From Candidatus Gemmiger stercoravium (GTDB lineage Bacteria > Bacillota > Clostridia > Oscillospirales > Ruminococcaceae): a stretch of 64,000 nucleotides of DNA. The stretch spans positions 1 to 64,000 of the forward strand of contig DWWE01000015.1 in NCBI GenBank assembly GCA_019119835.1, read 5' to 3'. Under the pieces are notes generated by a model, which was not told the DNA's origin, ran no database searches, and saw only the letters and a program-made list of their open reading frames with translations. Below are positions 47,721 through 57,078 of the stretch, in pieces. Each line of letters starts with the position of its first letter. Position 1 is the stretch's first letter. Position numbers and translations under genes: made by a program.

Positions 47721-49010
47721 TCACTGCGCCACTGCGGCGGTGATGCCGGCGACCGCATCGTCCACCAGCTGCTGGGTGGTCTTGCCCTGGGTGTCGCCGG
47801 AAGCCAGGATCTGGCCCAGGCTGGCGGCGGGGTCCCAATAGTTGGCGCCCACGCGCTGCAGGTCGGAGAAGTCGCTCTGGGCGGCCAGCGCGGCAATGGC
47901 GGGGGCAGCCTGCACCGCCTCGGAGGCGTTCACATTGATGTTGGAGGGGCCCAGCTGGCGGTCTTCAAACCGTTTCTGCTGGTTGGCCTCGTTGGTGATG
48001 TAGTCGGCCAGCATCATGGCCACGCCCACATTGGCGCTGTGGGGGTTGACGCCCACCAGCTTGTAGCCGGCGAAGGAGCCCATCTGGACCTGCTCGCCGT
48101 TCATCGTGTAGGTGGGCAGTTTGGTGGCGGCGTAGTTTTCGCCCCAGGTCTCCTGCGCGACCTGCGCGTTCCAGGTGCCGCTGACGGCGGCGCAGACGGT
48201 GCCGTTGGTGATGCCGGAAACGATGTCGGCGTCAGGCGCGCTGACAAAGGCACTGTTGGACGCAATGTCCATGACGGCCTGGGCCACGTCGGCGCCGGGC
48301 GCCTCGTTCCAGTTGCAGACGGTGTTGACCCCGTCGTCGGCCAGGGTGGCTTCCAGGCCGGCGCCGGCAAAGAAGCTGTAGATGTACCAGCCGTCGTTCA
48401 GCGTCATGTCAAAGGTGCGTCCGGCAGCCGCCGCGGCCGCCAGGATGCCGTCCACCGTCTGGGCGTCCTCGGCGCTGATCACGCTGGAATCATAGTACAG
48501 GAAGTAGCCGTTGTCCGCCGTCATGGGGTAGGCGTAGAGCTTGCCGTCCAGGCTGGCGGCCTCCACCGAGCCTTCCAGATTGCGGCTCTTCACATCGTCC
48601 GCATTCAGCGAGACTTCCTGCAGTGCGCCGGCCGCCACCAGCTCGTTGAGCTGGTCGTCGGCAAAGGCAAACACATCCGCCGCGGCGGTGGGGTCGGTCA
48701 GGATGTTGTCTTTGGCGTCCGCCTCGGAGCAGGCGCCGATGTTGATGGTGATGTTGCCCTTGTCGGCGTTCTCTGCAATGAAAGCGTCGGCCATCTCGCG
48801 CAGCATCGTCTGATCTTCCTCGGCGCCCCACATGGTCAGGGTAACGTCGCCCCAGCTGGCCGCCTCCCCGGTCGCGTCGCTGCCGGTGGAATCGGTGGCG
48901 GCCGCGCCGCTGTCTGCCGCGGCGGCGGAGCTGCTGCTCGGGCTGCCGCCGCAGGCGGCCAGAGACAGCGCCATGACGGTGGCCATAGCAAGGCTTACTT
49001 GTTTTTTCAT
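47721..49010 (-). CDS. Extracellular solute-binding lipoprotein, MalE-like
   Basis: MKKQVSLAMATVMALSLAACGG lipobox; WGDVTLTMWGAEEDQTMLREMADAFIAEN. Confidence 0.93.
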   Translation of the reverse strand: MKKQVSLAMATVMALSLAACGGSPSSSSAAAADSGAAATDSTGSDATGEAASWGDVTLTMWGAEEDQTMLREMADAFIAENADKGNITINIGACSEADAKDNILTDPTAAADVFAFADDQLNELVAAGALQEVSLNADDVKSRNLEGSVEAASLDGKLYAYPMTADNGYFLYYDSSVISAEDAQTVDGILAAAAAAGRTFDMTLNDGWYIYSFFAGAGLEATLADDGVNTVCNWNEAPGADVAQAVMDIASNSAFVSAPDADIVSGITNGTVCAAVSGTWNAQVAQETWGENYAATKLPTYTMNGEQVQMGSFAGYKLVGVNPHSANVGVAMMLADYITNEANQQKRFEDRQLGPSNINVNASEAVQAAPAIAALAAQSDFSDLQRVGANYWDPAASLGQILASGDTQGKTTQQLVDDAVAGITAAVAQ

Positions 49011-49047
49011 AGCGGTCTTCTCCTTTTGTGTTGGCTGTGTTGTTTGG

Positions 49048-49067
49048 TTGCGCAATCTTGTGCAACT
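49048..49067 (-). promoter_or_regulatory. LacI-family operator a (overlapping malE-like transcription start)
   Basis: GTTGCGCA-ATCT-TGTGCAAC, just downstream of TATAAT on the minus strand. Confidence 0.65.
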
Positions 49068-49182
49068 CATTGCTCTATTATTATACTTCAATGGTGCCGG
49101 CAGCGTCTATATTCCAAATCCACAGTGTTTTTTCCGTGATGTTGTGCAGTTTGCTTATATTCCGGCCTTTTTGCGTTTTTGG

Positions 49183-49202
49183 CTGCGCAATATGGCGCAA
49201 GC
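49183..49202 (-). promoter_or_regulatory. LacI-family operator b (upstream of malE-like promoter)
   Basis: CTGCGCA-ATAT-GGCGCAAG, same half-sites. Confidence 0.45.
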
Positions 49203-49227
49203 GTCCTTTCCGACCCCGCCGCAGCAA

Positions 49228-49252
49228 AAAGCACCCGCCTCCCGGCGGGTGC
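49228..49252 (-). terminator. Intrinsic terminator downstream of the LacI gene
   Basis: GGCACCCGCCGGGAGGCGGGTGC followed by TTTTTGC on minus. Confidence 0.6.
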
Positions 49253-49344
49253 CAGACTGTCAAAGCTGTCGAGAAGGTTCAGAATCCGCCGCCGGCGGCG
49301 GGCGGTTTGCGGCCCGTGCGCTGCCGGCGCGGCCCTGCGGCCGG

Positions 49345-50352
49345 CTACTTGGTGGAATCCCGAAGGATCAGCTGATACCCTTCCACCAGGCGGGTGTTGG
49401 TCTGCTTGCGGGACAGGATGTCCAGCAGCATCCGGCAGGCGGCCGTGCCCAGCCGTTCCGCGTCGAACTGCACGGCGGACACCGCCGGCATCGTGCTTGT
49501 GAGCAGTTCGCTGTCATACAGGCTGGCCACCTGCAGGTCCTGGGGCACCCGGATGTGCCGGGCGTGCAGCGCCTGCATGACGTCGAAGGCCAGCCGGTCG
49601 TCGCCGCAAAGCAGGCAGTCCGGGCGCTGTTCCAGCAGCGCCTCCAGCGCGTCCGCCAGCTGGGCGGCATTCTCCACCCCATCCTGCACCAGGCGGCGGT
49701 CCTCCGGAACGCCGAACTCCGGCAGGGCGCGCAGATACCCGCGGATGCGGTCCTTGTTCACCATATAGGTGGTCGTACCCGCGATCAGCGCGATCCTTCT
49801 GGCGCCCAGGCGCAGCAGCAGCCGGGTCATCTCATAGGAAGCGCCCGCCTGGTCGTTGTCCACCTGGGGGATCTGGTCGCACTCGCACCGCCCGATCACC
49901 ACATAGGGCACCGCGTACTGGCGCAGAAGATCCAGGCAGGGGTCGTCCTCCATGGCGCGGGAGAGGATGACCCCGTCCGTTTTGTGGTTGGCCAGCTGCC
50001 GTTCCAGCTGGGTCGTGTCCGACGCGCTGGCATAGCACAAAAGCAGGTCATACCCCCGCTGCGCCGCCATCATGCTGATGCCCCCCATGCACTTGCGCAA
50101 AAAGGGCAGGTCCAGCTTGACAAAATGATCGGGGATGACCATGCTCAGATTGTGGGTGGCCGTGTTGCCGGGCCACTGGGTGCGCACGATCGGCGCCGCG
50201 CCGGTGCTGGTCACATAGTCGCGCACCCGCTTGCGGGTGCTTTCGCTGATGCGTCCCTTGCCGGACAAAGCGCGGGATACCGTTGTTTTTGACACTTGCA
50301 ACGCCTGTGCGATCTCCTCGATCGAGATTCTGTCCTTCTCCGTATTCGCCAC
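49345..50352 (-). CDS. LacI family transcriptional regulator
   Basis: ISIEEIAQALQVSKTTVSRALSGKGRISESTRKRV HTH and periplasmic-binding-like domain. GTG start with GAGGGG upstream. Confidence 0.93.
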   Translation of the reverse strand: MANTEKDRISIEEIAQALQVSKTTVSRALSGKGRISESTRKRVRDYVTSTGAAPIVRTQWPGNTATHNLSMVIPDHFVKLDLPFLRKCMGGISMMAAQRGYDLLLCYASASDTTQLERQLANHKTDGVILSRAMEDDPCLDLLRQYAVPYVVIGRCECDQIPQVDNDQAGASYEMTRLLLRLGARRIALIAGTTTYMVNKDRIRGYLRALPEFGVPEDRRLVQDGVENAAQLADALEALLEQRPDCLLCGDDRLAFDVMQALHARHIRVPQDLQVASLYDSELLTSTMPAVSAVQFDAERLGTAACRMLLDILSRKQTNTRLVEGYQLILRDSTK

Positions 50353-50375
50353 AATGACCCCTCCCGAATCAGATC

Positions 50376-50395
50376 GGCGCAATTTATTGCGCAAT
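50376..50395 (-). promoter_or_regulatory. LacI-family operator c (autoregulatory)
   Basis: GGCGCAATTTATTGCGCAAT just downstream of TATGCT (50404-50399), with TTGACA (50428-50423) 18 bp away. Confidence 0.6.
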
Positions 50396-50488
50396 TTCAG
50401 CATATCAGTTTCCGCGCAGCCATGTCAAGGGCATCGGGGCAAAACCGGCAGAACCACCAGCTTTCCCCAAACAGAATCGTCATTTTGA

Positions 50489-50542
50489 CAAAAAGAGAGC
50501 GCCTTTCTCTGTGCAGCAACACAGGGAAAGGCGCTCTTTTTC
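50489..50542 (-). terminator. Intrinsic terminator after the GH42 gene
   Basis: AAAAAGAGAGCGCCTTTCTCTGTG...CACAGGGAAAGGCGCTCTTTTT. Confidence 0.8.
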
Positions 50543-50553
50543 AGAATGATCGC

Positions 50554-52554
50554 TCACAGCAGCCTGGTCAGCCGGCCGCCGTCCTGCTGCCAGACCGCCG
50601 TGCCGTAGGCCGGCAGCACCGCATCCAGGGCCTTTTCGGGGCGCGGGTTGCAGTTCTGCACAAACAGCAGCCCGTCCCGCCGGGCCGCCAGCACGCCGGC
50701 CGGCAGGGGCAGCGGGCTGGCTGGCGCCAGTCCGGCCTCCTTCGCCAGTCCGGCATACAGCGCACTGTAAAAATCCTGGGTGAAGCGGCTGGCCAGGTAG
50801 TAGGCCCGGCCGTCGCCGCAGGGGTGTACGGCGGCCGCCGGCGCACCCGCAAAGTAGTCCTCGTCATACAAAAGCAGCGGGGTGGCGGGGTCCGTCTCAT
50901 TCAGCGCAGGAACCTCGCACAAAACGCTGGCCTGGGTGGCGGGCAGCGGCAGCGGCGCGCCCGGCGCCGGGATGCAGCGGCGGCGCTCCTCGTCGTAAAG
51001 GCCGTCGATCTCGGCACGGCGCAGGCCCAGCAGTTCGGTCAGGCCGTAGGGCGTATCGCCCAGGCGGCAGAGGTCGCTCTCGTCCACCACACCGCTCCAC
51101 TGGCTGACCACCACCGTCCCCCCGCGGCGGGCAAAGCGGCAGAGCTTTTCGGCAAAGTCTTCCCGCAGCAGGTAGAGCATCGGCGCCACCACCAGGCTGT
51201 ACCCGGCCAGGTCGCTGTCCTGGCCCACAAAGTCCACCGTGACGCCGGCGCAGGCCAGGGCGTTATAGTGGCAGGCCAGTTCCCGCCAGTATCCCAGCCC
51301 CAGGTTGCGCGGCCCGCTGGAGCCTTCCAGCGCCCACATATTCGGCCAGTCGTGGACGATGGCCGCCTGCCGGGGGCGCCCGGCGCCGGCTGCGCAGGCC
51401 ATCTGTTCCAGCGCCGCGCCCACCTCCGCCGTTTCCCGGAAGGTCCGCGCATCGCTGCGGCCGTCATGCCCGACGACCGCCCCGTGGAACTTTTCCTCGG
51501 CGCCGCGGCTGGCACGCCATTGGAAATAGCAGACGCTGTCCGACCCGTGGGCCACCGCCTGCAGGGCCGACAGCATGGCCACGCCCGGCTTTTTCTGCTT
51601 GGTCACCGGCTGCCAGTTGGTAAAGCTGGGGCTGGATTCCATGAGCAGAAAGGGCTTGCCCTTGAGCGAATAGAACAGGTCGTGCATCATGGCGGTGTCC
51701 AGCGCAGTCTGCTCCACCGTCTCGCTGGGCTTGTGCCAGGTGGGGTAGTTGTCCCAGCTGACCAGGTCCAGCTCTTTGGCCAGGTCATGGTAGTCGATGT
51801 CGTGGAAGCGGTACATCAGGTTGGTGGTAAACTTTGCTTCCGGCAGGATGCTGCGGATCACATCCCGCTCAAATCTGAAAAAGTCGATATGCCGGTCGCT
51901 GACGAAGCGTTTCCAGTCAAGCGTCAGCCCCTGCACCGCGTCCTCGCCCTGGGGGGCGGGGCTTTCGATCTGATCCCAAGCGGTATAGTCATGGCTCCAG
52001 AACCGGGCGTTCCAGGCTTTGTTCAGGGCTTCCAGGCTGCCGTAGCGGGCCTGCAGCCAGCGGCGGAACTCCGCCTGGCAGAGCGGGCAGTGGCAGTCGC
52101 CGCCCATCTCGTTGGAGATGTGCCAGAGGATCACCGCCGGGTCGCCGCCAAAGCGGCGGGCCAGCTGCTCGTCGATGGCGCGTACCTTCTGCCGGAACAG
52201 GGGCGAGGTGTAGCAGTAGTTCTGGCGGCGGCGGAACAGTTCCCGGGTGCGGTCGGCCCGCACCCGGCGCACCTCGGGGTATTTCTGCGCCATCCAGGCC
52301 GGGCGCGCCGCGCTGGGGGTGGCCAGAATGGTCGAGATGCCGTTGGCATACAGGGTGTGGATGATCGCTTCCAGCCAGTCGAAGTGGTATTCCCCTTCCC
52401 GCGGCTCCATCACCGACCAGGAAAACACCCCCAGCGTCACCACGTTCACATGGGCCTGTTTCATCATCGTGATGTCCTGTTCCAGGATATCCGGCCGGTC
52501 CAGCCATTGTTCCGGGTTGTAATCCCCGCCGTGTAACAGTTTTCGCTCAGACAT
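50554..52554 (-). CDS. Beta-galactosidase, GH42 family
   Basis: LLHGGDYNPEQWLDRPDILEQDITMMKQAHVNVVTLGVFSWSVMEPREGEY and WHISNEMGGDCHC. Confidence 0.93.
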   Translation of the reverse strand: MSERKLLHGGDYNPEQWLDRPDILEQDITMMKQAHVNVVTLGVFSWSVMEPREGEYHFDWLEAIIHTLYANGISTILATPSAARPAWMAQKYPEVRRVRADRTRELFRRRQNYCYTSPLFRQKVRAIDEQLARRFGGDPAVILWHISNEMGGDCHCPLCQAEFRRWLQARYGSLEALNKAWNARFWSHDYTAWDQIESPAPQGEDAVQGLTLDWKRFVSDRHIDFFRFERDVIRSILPEAKFTTNLMYRFHDIDYHDLAKELDLVSWDNYPTWHKPSETVEQTALDTAMMHDLFYSLKGKPFLLMESSPSFTNWQPVTKQKKPGVAMLSALQAVAHGSDSVCYFQWRASRGAEEKFHGAVVGHDGRSDARTFRETAEVGAALEQMACAAGAGRPRQAAIVHDWPNMWALEGSSGPRNLGLGYWRELACHYNALACAGVTVDFVGQDSDLAGYSLVVAPMLYLLREDFAEKLCRFARRGGTVVVSQWSGVVDESDLCRLGDTPYGLTELLGLRRAEIDGLYDEERRRCIPAPGAPLPLPATQASVLCEVPALNETDPATPLLLYDEDYFAGAPAAAVHPCGDGRAYYLASRFTQDFYSALYAGLAKEAGLAPASPLPLPAGVLAARRDGLLFVQNCNPRPEKALDAVLPAYGTAVWQQDGGRLTRLL

Positions 52555-52576
52555 TGCAAAGTCCTCCGTGCCGCAT

Positions 52577-52594
52577 TGCGCACAGTTGCGCATT
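52577..52594 (-). promoter_or_regulatory. LacI-family operator d (GH42 promoter)
   Basis: TTGCGCA-CAGT-TGCGCAT, downstream of TTGCAT-17-TATACT on minus (52642-52614). Confidence 0.6.
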
Positions 52595-52698
52595 TTCCAG
52601 AGCCGTTTGCTTTAGTATAGCAGTACGGAGCGGGGAATGCAACGGGGTTTCTTGATATTTTTGCCCTCCCGTCTCCCGTCTTTTCTTATCTGCAAGCA

Positions 52699-52734
52699 AA
52701 AATTGCGCAACATCAGCTTTGTTGCGCAATTTTT
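52699..52734. terminator. Bidirectional terminator-like inverted repeat containing two TTGCGCAA octamers
   Basis: AAAAATTGCGCAACA-tcagct-TTGTTGCGCAATTTTT. Confidence 0.6.
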
Positions 52735-52866
52735 CCGGCGAGCGGAGGCAGGGAGCCGATCCTTCCGGCCACAAAATCCATAAAGGCAGCCGAGACGAGC
52801 CCCCCGCACCGCGGCACAAAACCCGAGACAACAGCAGCGAAAAGCGCCGCCGCGGCCTGCGGCTCG

Positions 52867-55800
52867 CTACCGCCCGCCGAAATACCGGATCAAAATTTCC
52901 TTGATATAATGGTAGCGCCGCGCATAACTGTTTTCCACCCGGATCAGCTCAAACCCGTGTTCGCGGCAGATGGCCTCTTTCTTGCGGTCACGGGCCTGCA
53001 CGGCAAGGTCACCGCGGTGTTCCTTGCCGTCCAGTTCAATGGCCAAAATCGGCATCAGGCGGCCGCCCTGCCGCTCGTAGACGACAAAATCAAACCGCCC
53101 GGTGTAGAACAGGTCCACGCAGGAAGGGTTGTCCACAAACACCTGAGAAATGGCGACTTCCCGCCTGACCGTACAGCGCCGCCCGTCCAGAAAAGCGTTG
53201 TCCAGCGCGTGGTTCAGGTTTTCGAGGAAGGCGTCCTCCGTCTTGGTGCTGTACGGTTTGATGCCCAGTGCCCGCGAAGCGGCGGGTTTGGCCGTTACCC
53301 GGGATGTACCGTGGCTCTTGACATACTGCACGAGCTCGTACAGATCATCCGAGCCAGCCTGACCCGCGTGCAGCCGGTCCAGCTGAGCCTGGTTGGACAG
53401 CACGACCAGCTGCTCCCGGGCACGGGAGGTGGCCACATTGATGAGTTCTTTGTTGTCCTTCAGCCATTTGTAGGTTTCCGGCCGGGTCCTGTCGGTGACG
53501 GCCAGCGAGAAGATCACAACGTCCTTCTCGTCCCCCTGGAAAGCATGCACCGTGCCGCAGCTTGCGTTGGCGTACCCGCGCACCTTCAGCAGATCCTCAA
53601 TACATTCCCGCTGACGCGCAAACGGCGTGATGATGCCCACGCTGCGCTCCGGGTATTTGTCCAGATACCGGCGGATCATATCCACCTCGGCGGGGGCGGT
53701 GTTTTTCTCGTCGGTGGTGTTGTTTGGAATTTCCACATAGACCAGCGGCTTGTCGCTTTCCACCTTGCTGGCCACATGCAGTTTGTTGTTGTAGTACTTT
53801 TTGTTGTTGAACTGGATAATGCGCGGGTGGCAGCGGTAATGCCAGCTCAGCAGCACCTCGTCGCTGATGGCATCGCAGGCGAGGAAGCATTTGTAGATCG
53901 AGTTGGCAATGTAATCGTATTCCTGGGTGACCCGGTAGCGGCGGCGCAGGGTTTCGTTGTCCTTGGGGTCCAGCACGATCACCGGGCTGAGCTGCTGGGG
54001 GTCGCCGACGAGCATCAGGCTGTTGCCGCGCAGAATCGGCACCAGCGACATGGCGGTGTTGCACTGGCTGGCTTCGTCCATGATGACCATGTCAAAGACC
54101 GGCTCCGGCTTGCCCAGCCGGTGGGCGGAAATGCAGGTGGTGGCGATAATCGGGAACACCCGCAGCAACTTTTTGAGGTTTTCGGGCTCAGAGAGGTAGC
54201 GGTTGAAAGCGATCACCTTATCCTGAGGTTCCTCCGGGCTGTTGACAATCTCCATCAAATCCTCATACTTTGGTTCACGCAGACGCAGGATGTAGCGGGC
54301 GGAGGTGAAGTTGAGGTACTGGTACAGCTCCTCCTCGTTGCGGTCGAGCAGGGCCAGCGCATCCTCGGTGGTGACGGTGCCCAGCTTGGCCAGTTCTTTT
54401 TGCAGTGCGGGCAGCTGCGCACCCTGCAGCTCATACTGGAAGTTCAGGTGGCTGCGGGCTTCCAGCAGGCGGTGGATCGTTGCTTCCCGCTCCCGCAGGT
54501 CCAGGATCTTTTCGTAGCGCTCCAGCAGGGCGGTCAGCTGTTTGGCGCGCTCGGCCCGCTGGGCGTGGTTGCGGTCAAGCGCTTTCTCATAGACCTTGAG
54601 TTTCCGGCACTGATCGTACAGGCGGCGGATGGTATCCAGCGCCGCGGCCGTGCGCTCGCTGTTGCCCAGCCGCAAAATCGGGAAAGGGATGGTTCGCCCG
54701 CGATAAGTCAGATTTTGGAGTTTCTCCACCACGCCGTCGATGGGGTGGTTGTTGTAGGAGGCAAACAGCACGGTCCGCTCATTGAAAAAGGCGGTGACCA
54801 GCGTGTTGACGATGGTGTTGGTCTTGCCGGTGCCGGGCGGCCCCTGCACATAGGTCAGCGGGTAACGCATCGCGCTGTTGATGGCCAACAGCTGGTCAAG
54901 GTTGATCCGCCGGTTGAGCAGCGCCAGCGGGAAGGATTTGCGCCGCCGCGGGCGGGTGGTCATCTCGCCAAAGAAGGCGCGGATCGGCGGGGTCGGGCCG
55001 GACTTTCCATCCTCCCGGTCGCTGTCGTAGAGATCGAGGATGCCCCGGTACTCATAGTCCAGGTCCACATGCACATCCCGCCCGATTGCGACAAGGTAGG
55101 GCATATCGTTGACGCCCCGAAGCTGAGGATTGTTGGCGGTGATCCGGTCCTTGATCCGTTCAAGGTTTTGTTCCGGACGATCGAGCAGGGCGTAGTCCTC
55201 GGGGTCCAAAAACTTCCGCAGGCTGACCTTGTCGCCCTGGATCGTGAATTCCCGACACAGAACGATTTCGTCCTGGGCACGCAGTTCCCGCTTTTTGACA
55301 TCCAGCACCAGCGGCCGGTATGCCAACACATACAGACCTTTGGGAGTGTCTACGCTGATGAGGTTGAGCCCCAGCTGCTGAATGTGCAGGTTCCGGCCTG
55401 CCGGGCCCTGGGTGCGCTGCTGGAAGTTTTCCACGATCTCGCGGAACTGCGCGTCGTTCAAGGGCAGCCGCCCGCCCGAAAAGGAATCGCCGTCCAGGCG
55501 CCGGATCAGGGCGTAGTCGGTCTTGTAGGGCACACTGTCCAGCCGGTTGCAGGCAGCCAGGTAGTCCAGCACCCGCAGGTTGACCGGGCTGGAAAAAAAC
55601 ACGGCGTACCGATTCGGGTTTTCCTCAATATCCGCCACAAGCGCCTCGTTCACCGGGCACCAGGAACCTTCCACCAGCTCGGCGGAGCGGATGCGGTCAA
55701 GATAGATCGAGAGTTCCTGCACGGTCAGCTGCCCCAGGTGCAGCCCGTCCACGACCAGAACGCCCCGGGGCAGCCGCAGCTCCCGAATGGCGATCCAGTA

Positions 55801-55893
55801 GCGGGTGGTCTGCTCGTTTCTGTTGCGATATTCAATGGTCAGCCATTTGCCCTCGTGGATGGCCTTAAAGACGGCAGCATAGACACCGGTCAT
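52867..55893 (-). CDS. SF1 (UPF1-like) helicase with N-terminal WYL-like domain and C-terminal DUF559/DUF2726-like PD-(D/E)xK nuclease
   Basis: WYL-like FKAIHEGKWLTIEYRNRNEQTTRYWIAIREL...GQLTVQELSIYLDRIRSAEL; Walker A YVQGPPGTGKTNTI; VIMDEASQCNTAM; TVHAFQGDEKDVVIFSL; NVATSRAREQLVVLS; nuclease FDFVVYE...LAIELDGKEHRGD...KEAICREHGFELIRV. Confidence 0.85.
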   Translation of the reverse strand: MTGVYAAVFKAIHEGKWLTIEYRNRNEQTTRYWIAIRELRLPRGVLVVDGLHLGQLTVQELSIYLDRIRSAELVEGSWCPVNEALVADIEENPNRYAVFFSSPVNLRVLDYLAACNRLDSVPYKTDYALIRRLDGDSFSGGRLPLNDAQFREIVENFQQRTQGPAGRNLHIQQLGLNLISVDTPKGLYVLAYRPLVLDVKKRELRAQDEIVLCREFTIQGDKVSLRKFLDPEDYALLDRPEQNLERIKDRITANNPQLRGVNDMPYLVAIGRDVHVDLDYEYRGILDLYDSDREDGKSGPTPPIRAFFGEMTTRPRRRKSFPLALLNRRINLDQLLAINSAMRYPLTYVQGPPGTGKTNTIVNTLVTAFFNERTVLFASYNNHPIDGVVEKLQNLTYRGRTIPFPILRLGNSERTAAALDTIRRLYDQCRKLKVYEKALDRNHAQRAERAKQLTALLERYEKILDLREREATIHRLLEARSHLNFQYELQGAQLPALQKELAKLGTVTTEDALALLDRNEEELYQYLNFTSARYILRLREPKYEDLMEIVNSPEEPQDKVIAFNRYLSEPENLKKLLRVFPIIATTCISAHRLGKPEPVFDMVIMDEASQCNTAMSLVPILRGNSLMLVGDPQQLSPVIVLDPKDNETLRRRYRVTQEYDYIANSIYKCFLACDAISDEVLLSWHYRCHPRIIQFNNKKYYNNKLHVASKVESDKPLVYVEIPNNTTDEKNTAPAEVDMIRRYLDKYPERSVGIITPFARQRECIEDLLKVRGYANASCGTVHAFQGDEKDVVIFSLAVTDRTRPETYKWLKDNKELINVATSRAREQLVVLSNQAQLDRLHAGQAGSDDLYELVQYVKSHGTSRVTAKPAASRALGIKPYSTKTEDAFLENLNHALDNAFLDGRRCTVRREVAISQVFVDNPSCVDLFYTGRFDFVVYERQGGRLMPILAIELDGKEHRGDLAVQARDRKKEAICREHGFELIRVENSYARRYHYIKEILIRYFGGR

Positions 55894-56091
55894 GGGGATT
55901 CCTCTTTTCCCGAAGCATCGCAAAAGTGGTGAAAGCAACCGTTCGGACTGCGCGAACGATCGACAAACTTCTTGCCTTTATTATATCAGTTCCTGCCATG
56001 CAGGACAATGGCCGGGGATGGTTCCTACGCCCTCGTCCGGCAGATGATGGCGATGCCGTTCTGCCACATGCACGGCCCGGAGCATCATGTG

Positions 56092-56865
56092 TCAGTCCCT
56101 TACCACAATGCAGTTGACTCTGCCCGAAACCGGCGTGCAGGCATCCAATGCGATAATTCCGTTCCCATAGTAAGGGGTAAAGTCCGGGTCGTTGTCAAAC
56201 TCGCCGCCCCGGCCCTCATAATGCGCATGGCCGAAGGAGCAATGCCAGTGGCCGCAAACGATTGTCTTGCCGGGTTCCGTCACACCGCCGTGGGCGGCTT
56301 CCATGCCGTTCAGCCATCGGGCAGCCTCCCATGCATCCGGCGTAGCATCCCGCCAGTTATCGAACGAGGCATATTGCACTTTGTGCCTTCCCAGCCGGGT
56401 GAGCGCACAGGGGATCCAGCCATGTACAAAAATGTAGTGCGGTGTTTCATAATAGTCCTGCATGGCCGGAATGAGCGTCTGCATGTAGGGGGTATGCAGA
56501 AATTCTCGTCCGGCGGCTTCCGGGTTGCTGAGCAGTTCCGCAACTGACAGCCCGGTAAGCTGGCAAACTGTGCCAACCGTTCCATTGGAGTGGTGGTAGC
56601 TGCGCAGGTAGCCGCCCTGCGGCCAGTCATGCAACAGCTCCACGGCCAAATCTTCGTGGTTGCCGCGAATCAGGATGACTTCATCCTTTTCCAGCAGGTC
56701 CAGGATAAATGTCTGCAGTTCTTTTGCCTGCTTCCCCCTGTCGAACAGATCACCGCAGACGACCAATTTGTGGCGCTCGCTGTCCATAAAGTAGCCCTGC
56801 TCGGTCAGGGCGGCTTGCAGTTCATCAAAATAGCCGTGGACATCGGCAACGACATAGTATTTCAT
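56092..56865 (-). CDS. Metallophosphoesterase / serine-threonine phosphatase-like
   Basis: YYVVADVHGYFDELQAAL, LVVCGDLFDRGKQ, LIRGNHED and VCGHWHCSFGH. Confidence 0.9.
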   Translation of the reverse strand: MKYYVVADVHGYFDELQAALTEQGYFMDSERHKLVVCGDLFDRGKQAKELQTFILDLLEKDEVILIRGNHEDLAVELLHDWPQGGYLRSYHHSNGTVGTVCQLTGLSVAELLSNPEAAGREFLHTPYMQTLIPAMQDYYETPHYIFVHGWIPCALTRLGRHKVQYASFDNWRDATPDAWEAARWLNGMEAAHGGVTEPGKTIVCGHWHCSFGHAHYEGRGGEFDNDPDFTPYYGNGIIALDACTPVSGRVNCIVVRD

Positions 56866-57078
56866 GGTTGCTCCTTGCAAATATACAATTATCTACCAAC
56901 AAGTTTACCACAAACCGCCCCCAAAAGCATTGCATCCTGTGCCTTTGCCATCAGGTTTTGTATATAGCGGAACTCTGCCATATCTATCTCAAGGATCAGC
57001 CTCGGCGGCATATCTTGTTTACGGATTGGGTTTCGCAGGCAGACCTTTGCCCTACTGACGATACTGCGGAGATTCAGG

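Noticed and set aside
49253-49290. cagactgtcaaagctgtcgagaag similar to the terminal GACAGTCTG of the repeat
   Set aside because: Only ~12 bp match and no adjacent hairpins; insufficient to call another copy.
52909-55932. 1007 aa plus-strand ORF opposite the helicase gene
   Set aside because: Antisense shadow ORF; no recognisable motifs, while the minus strand encodes canonical SF1 helicase motifs.
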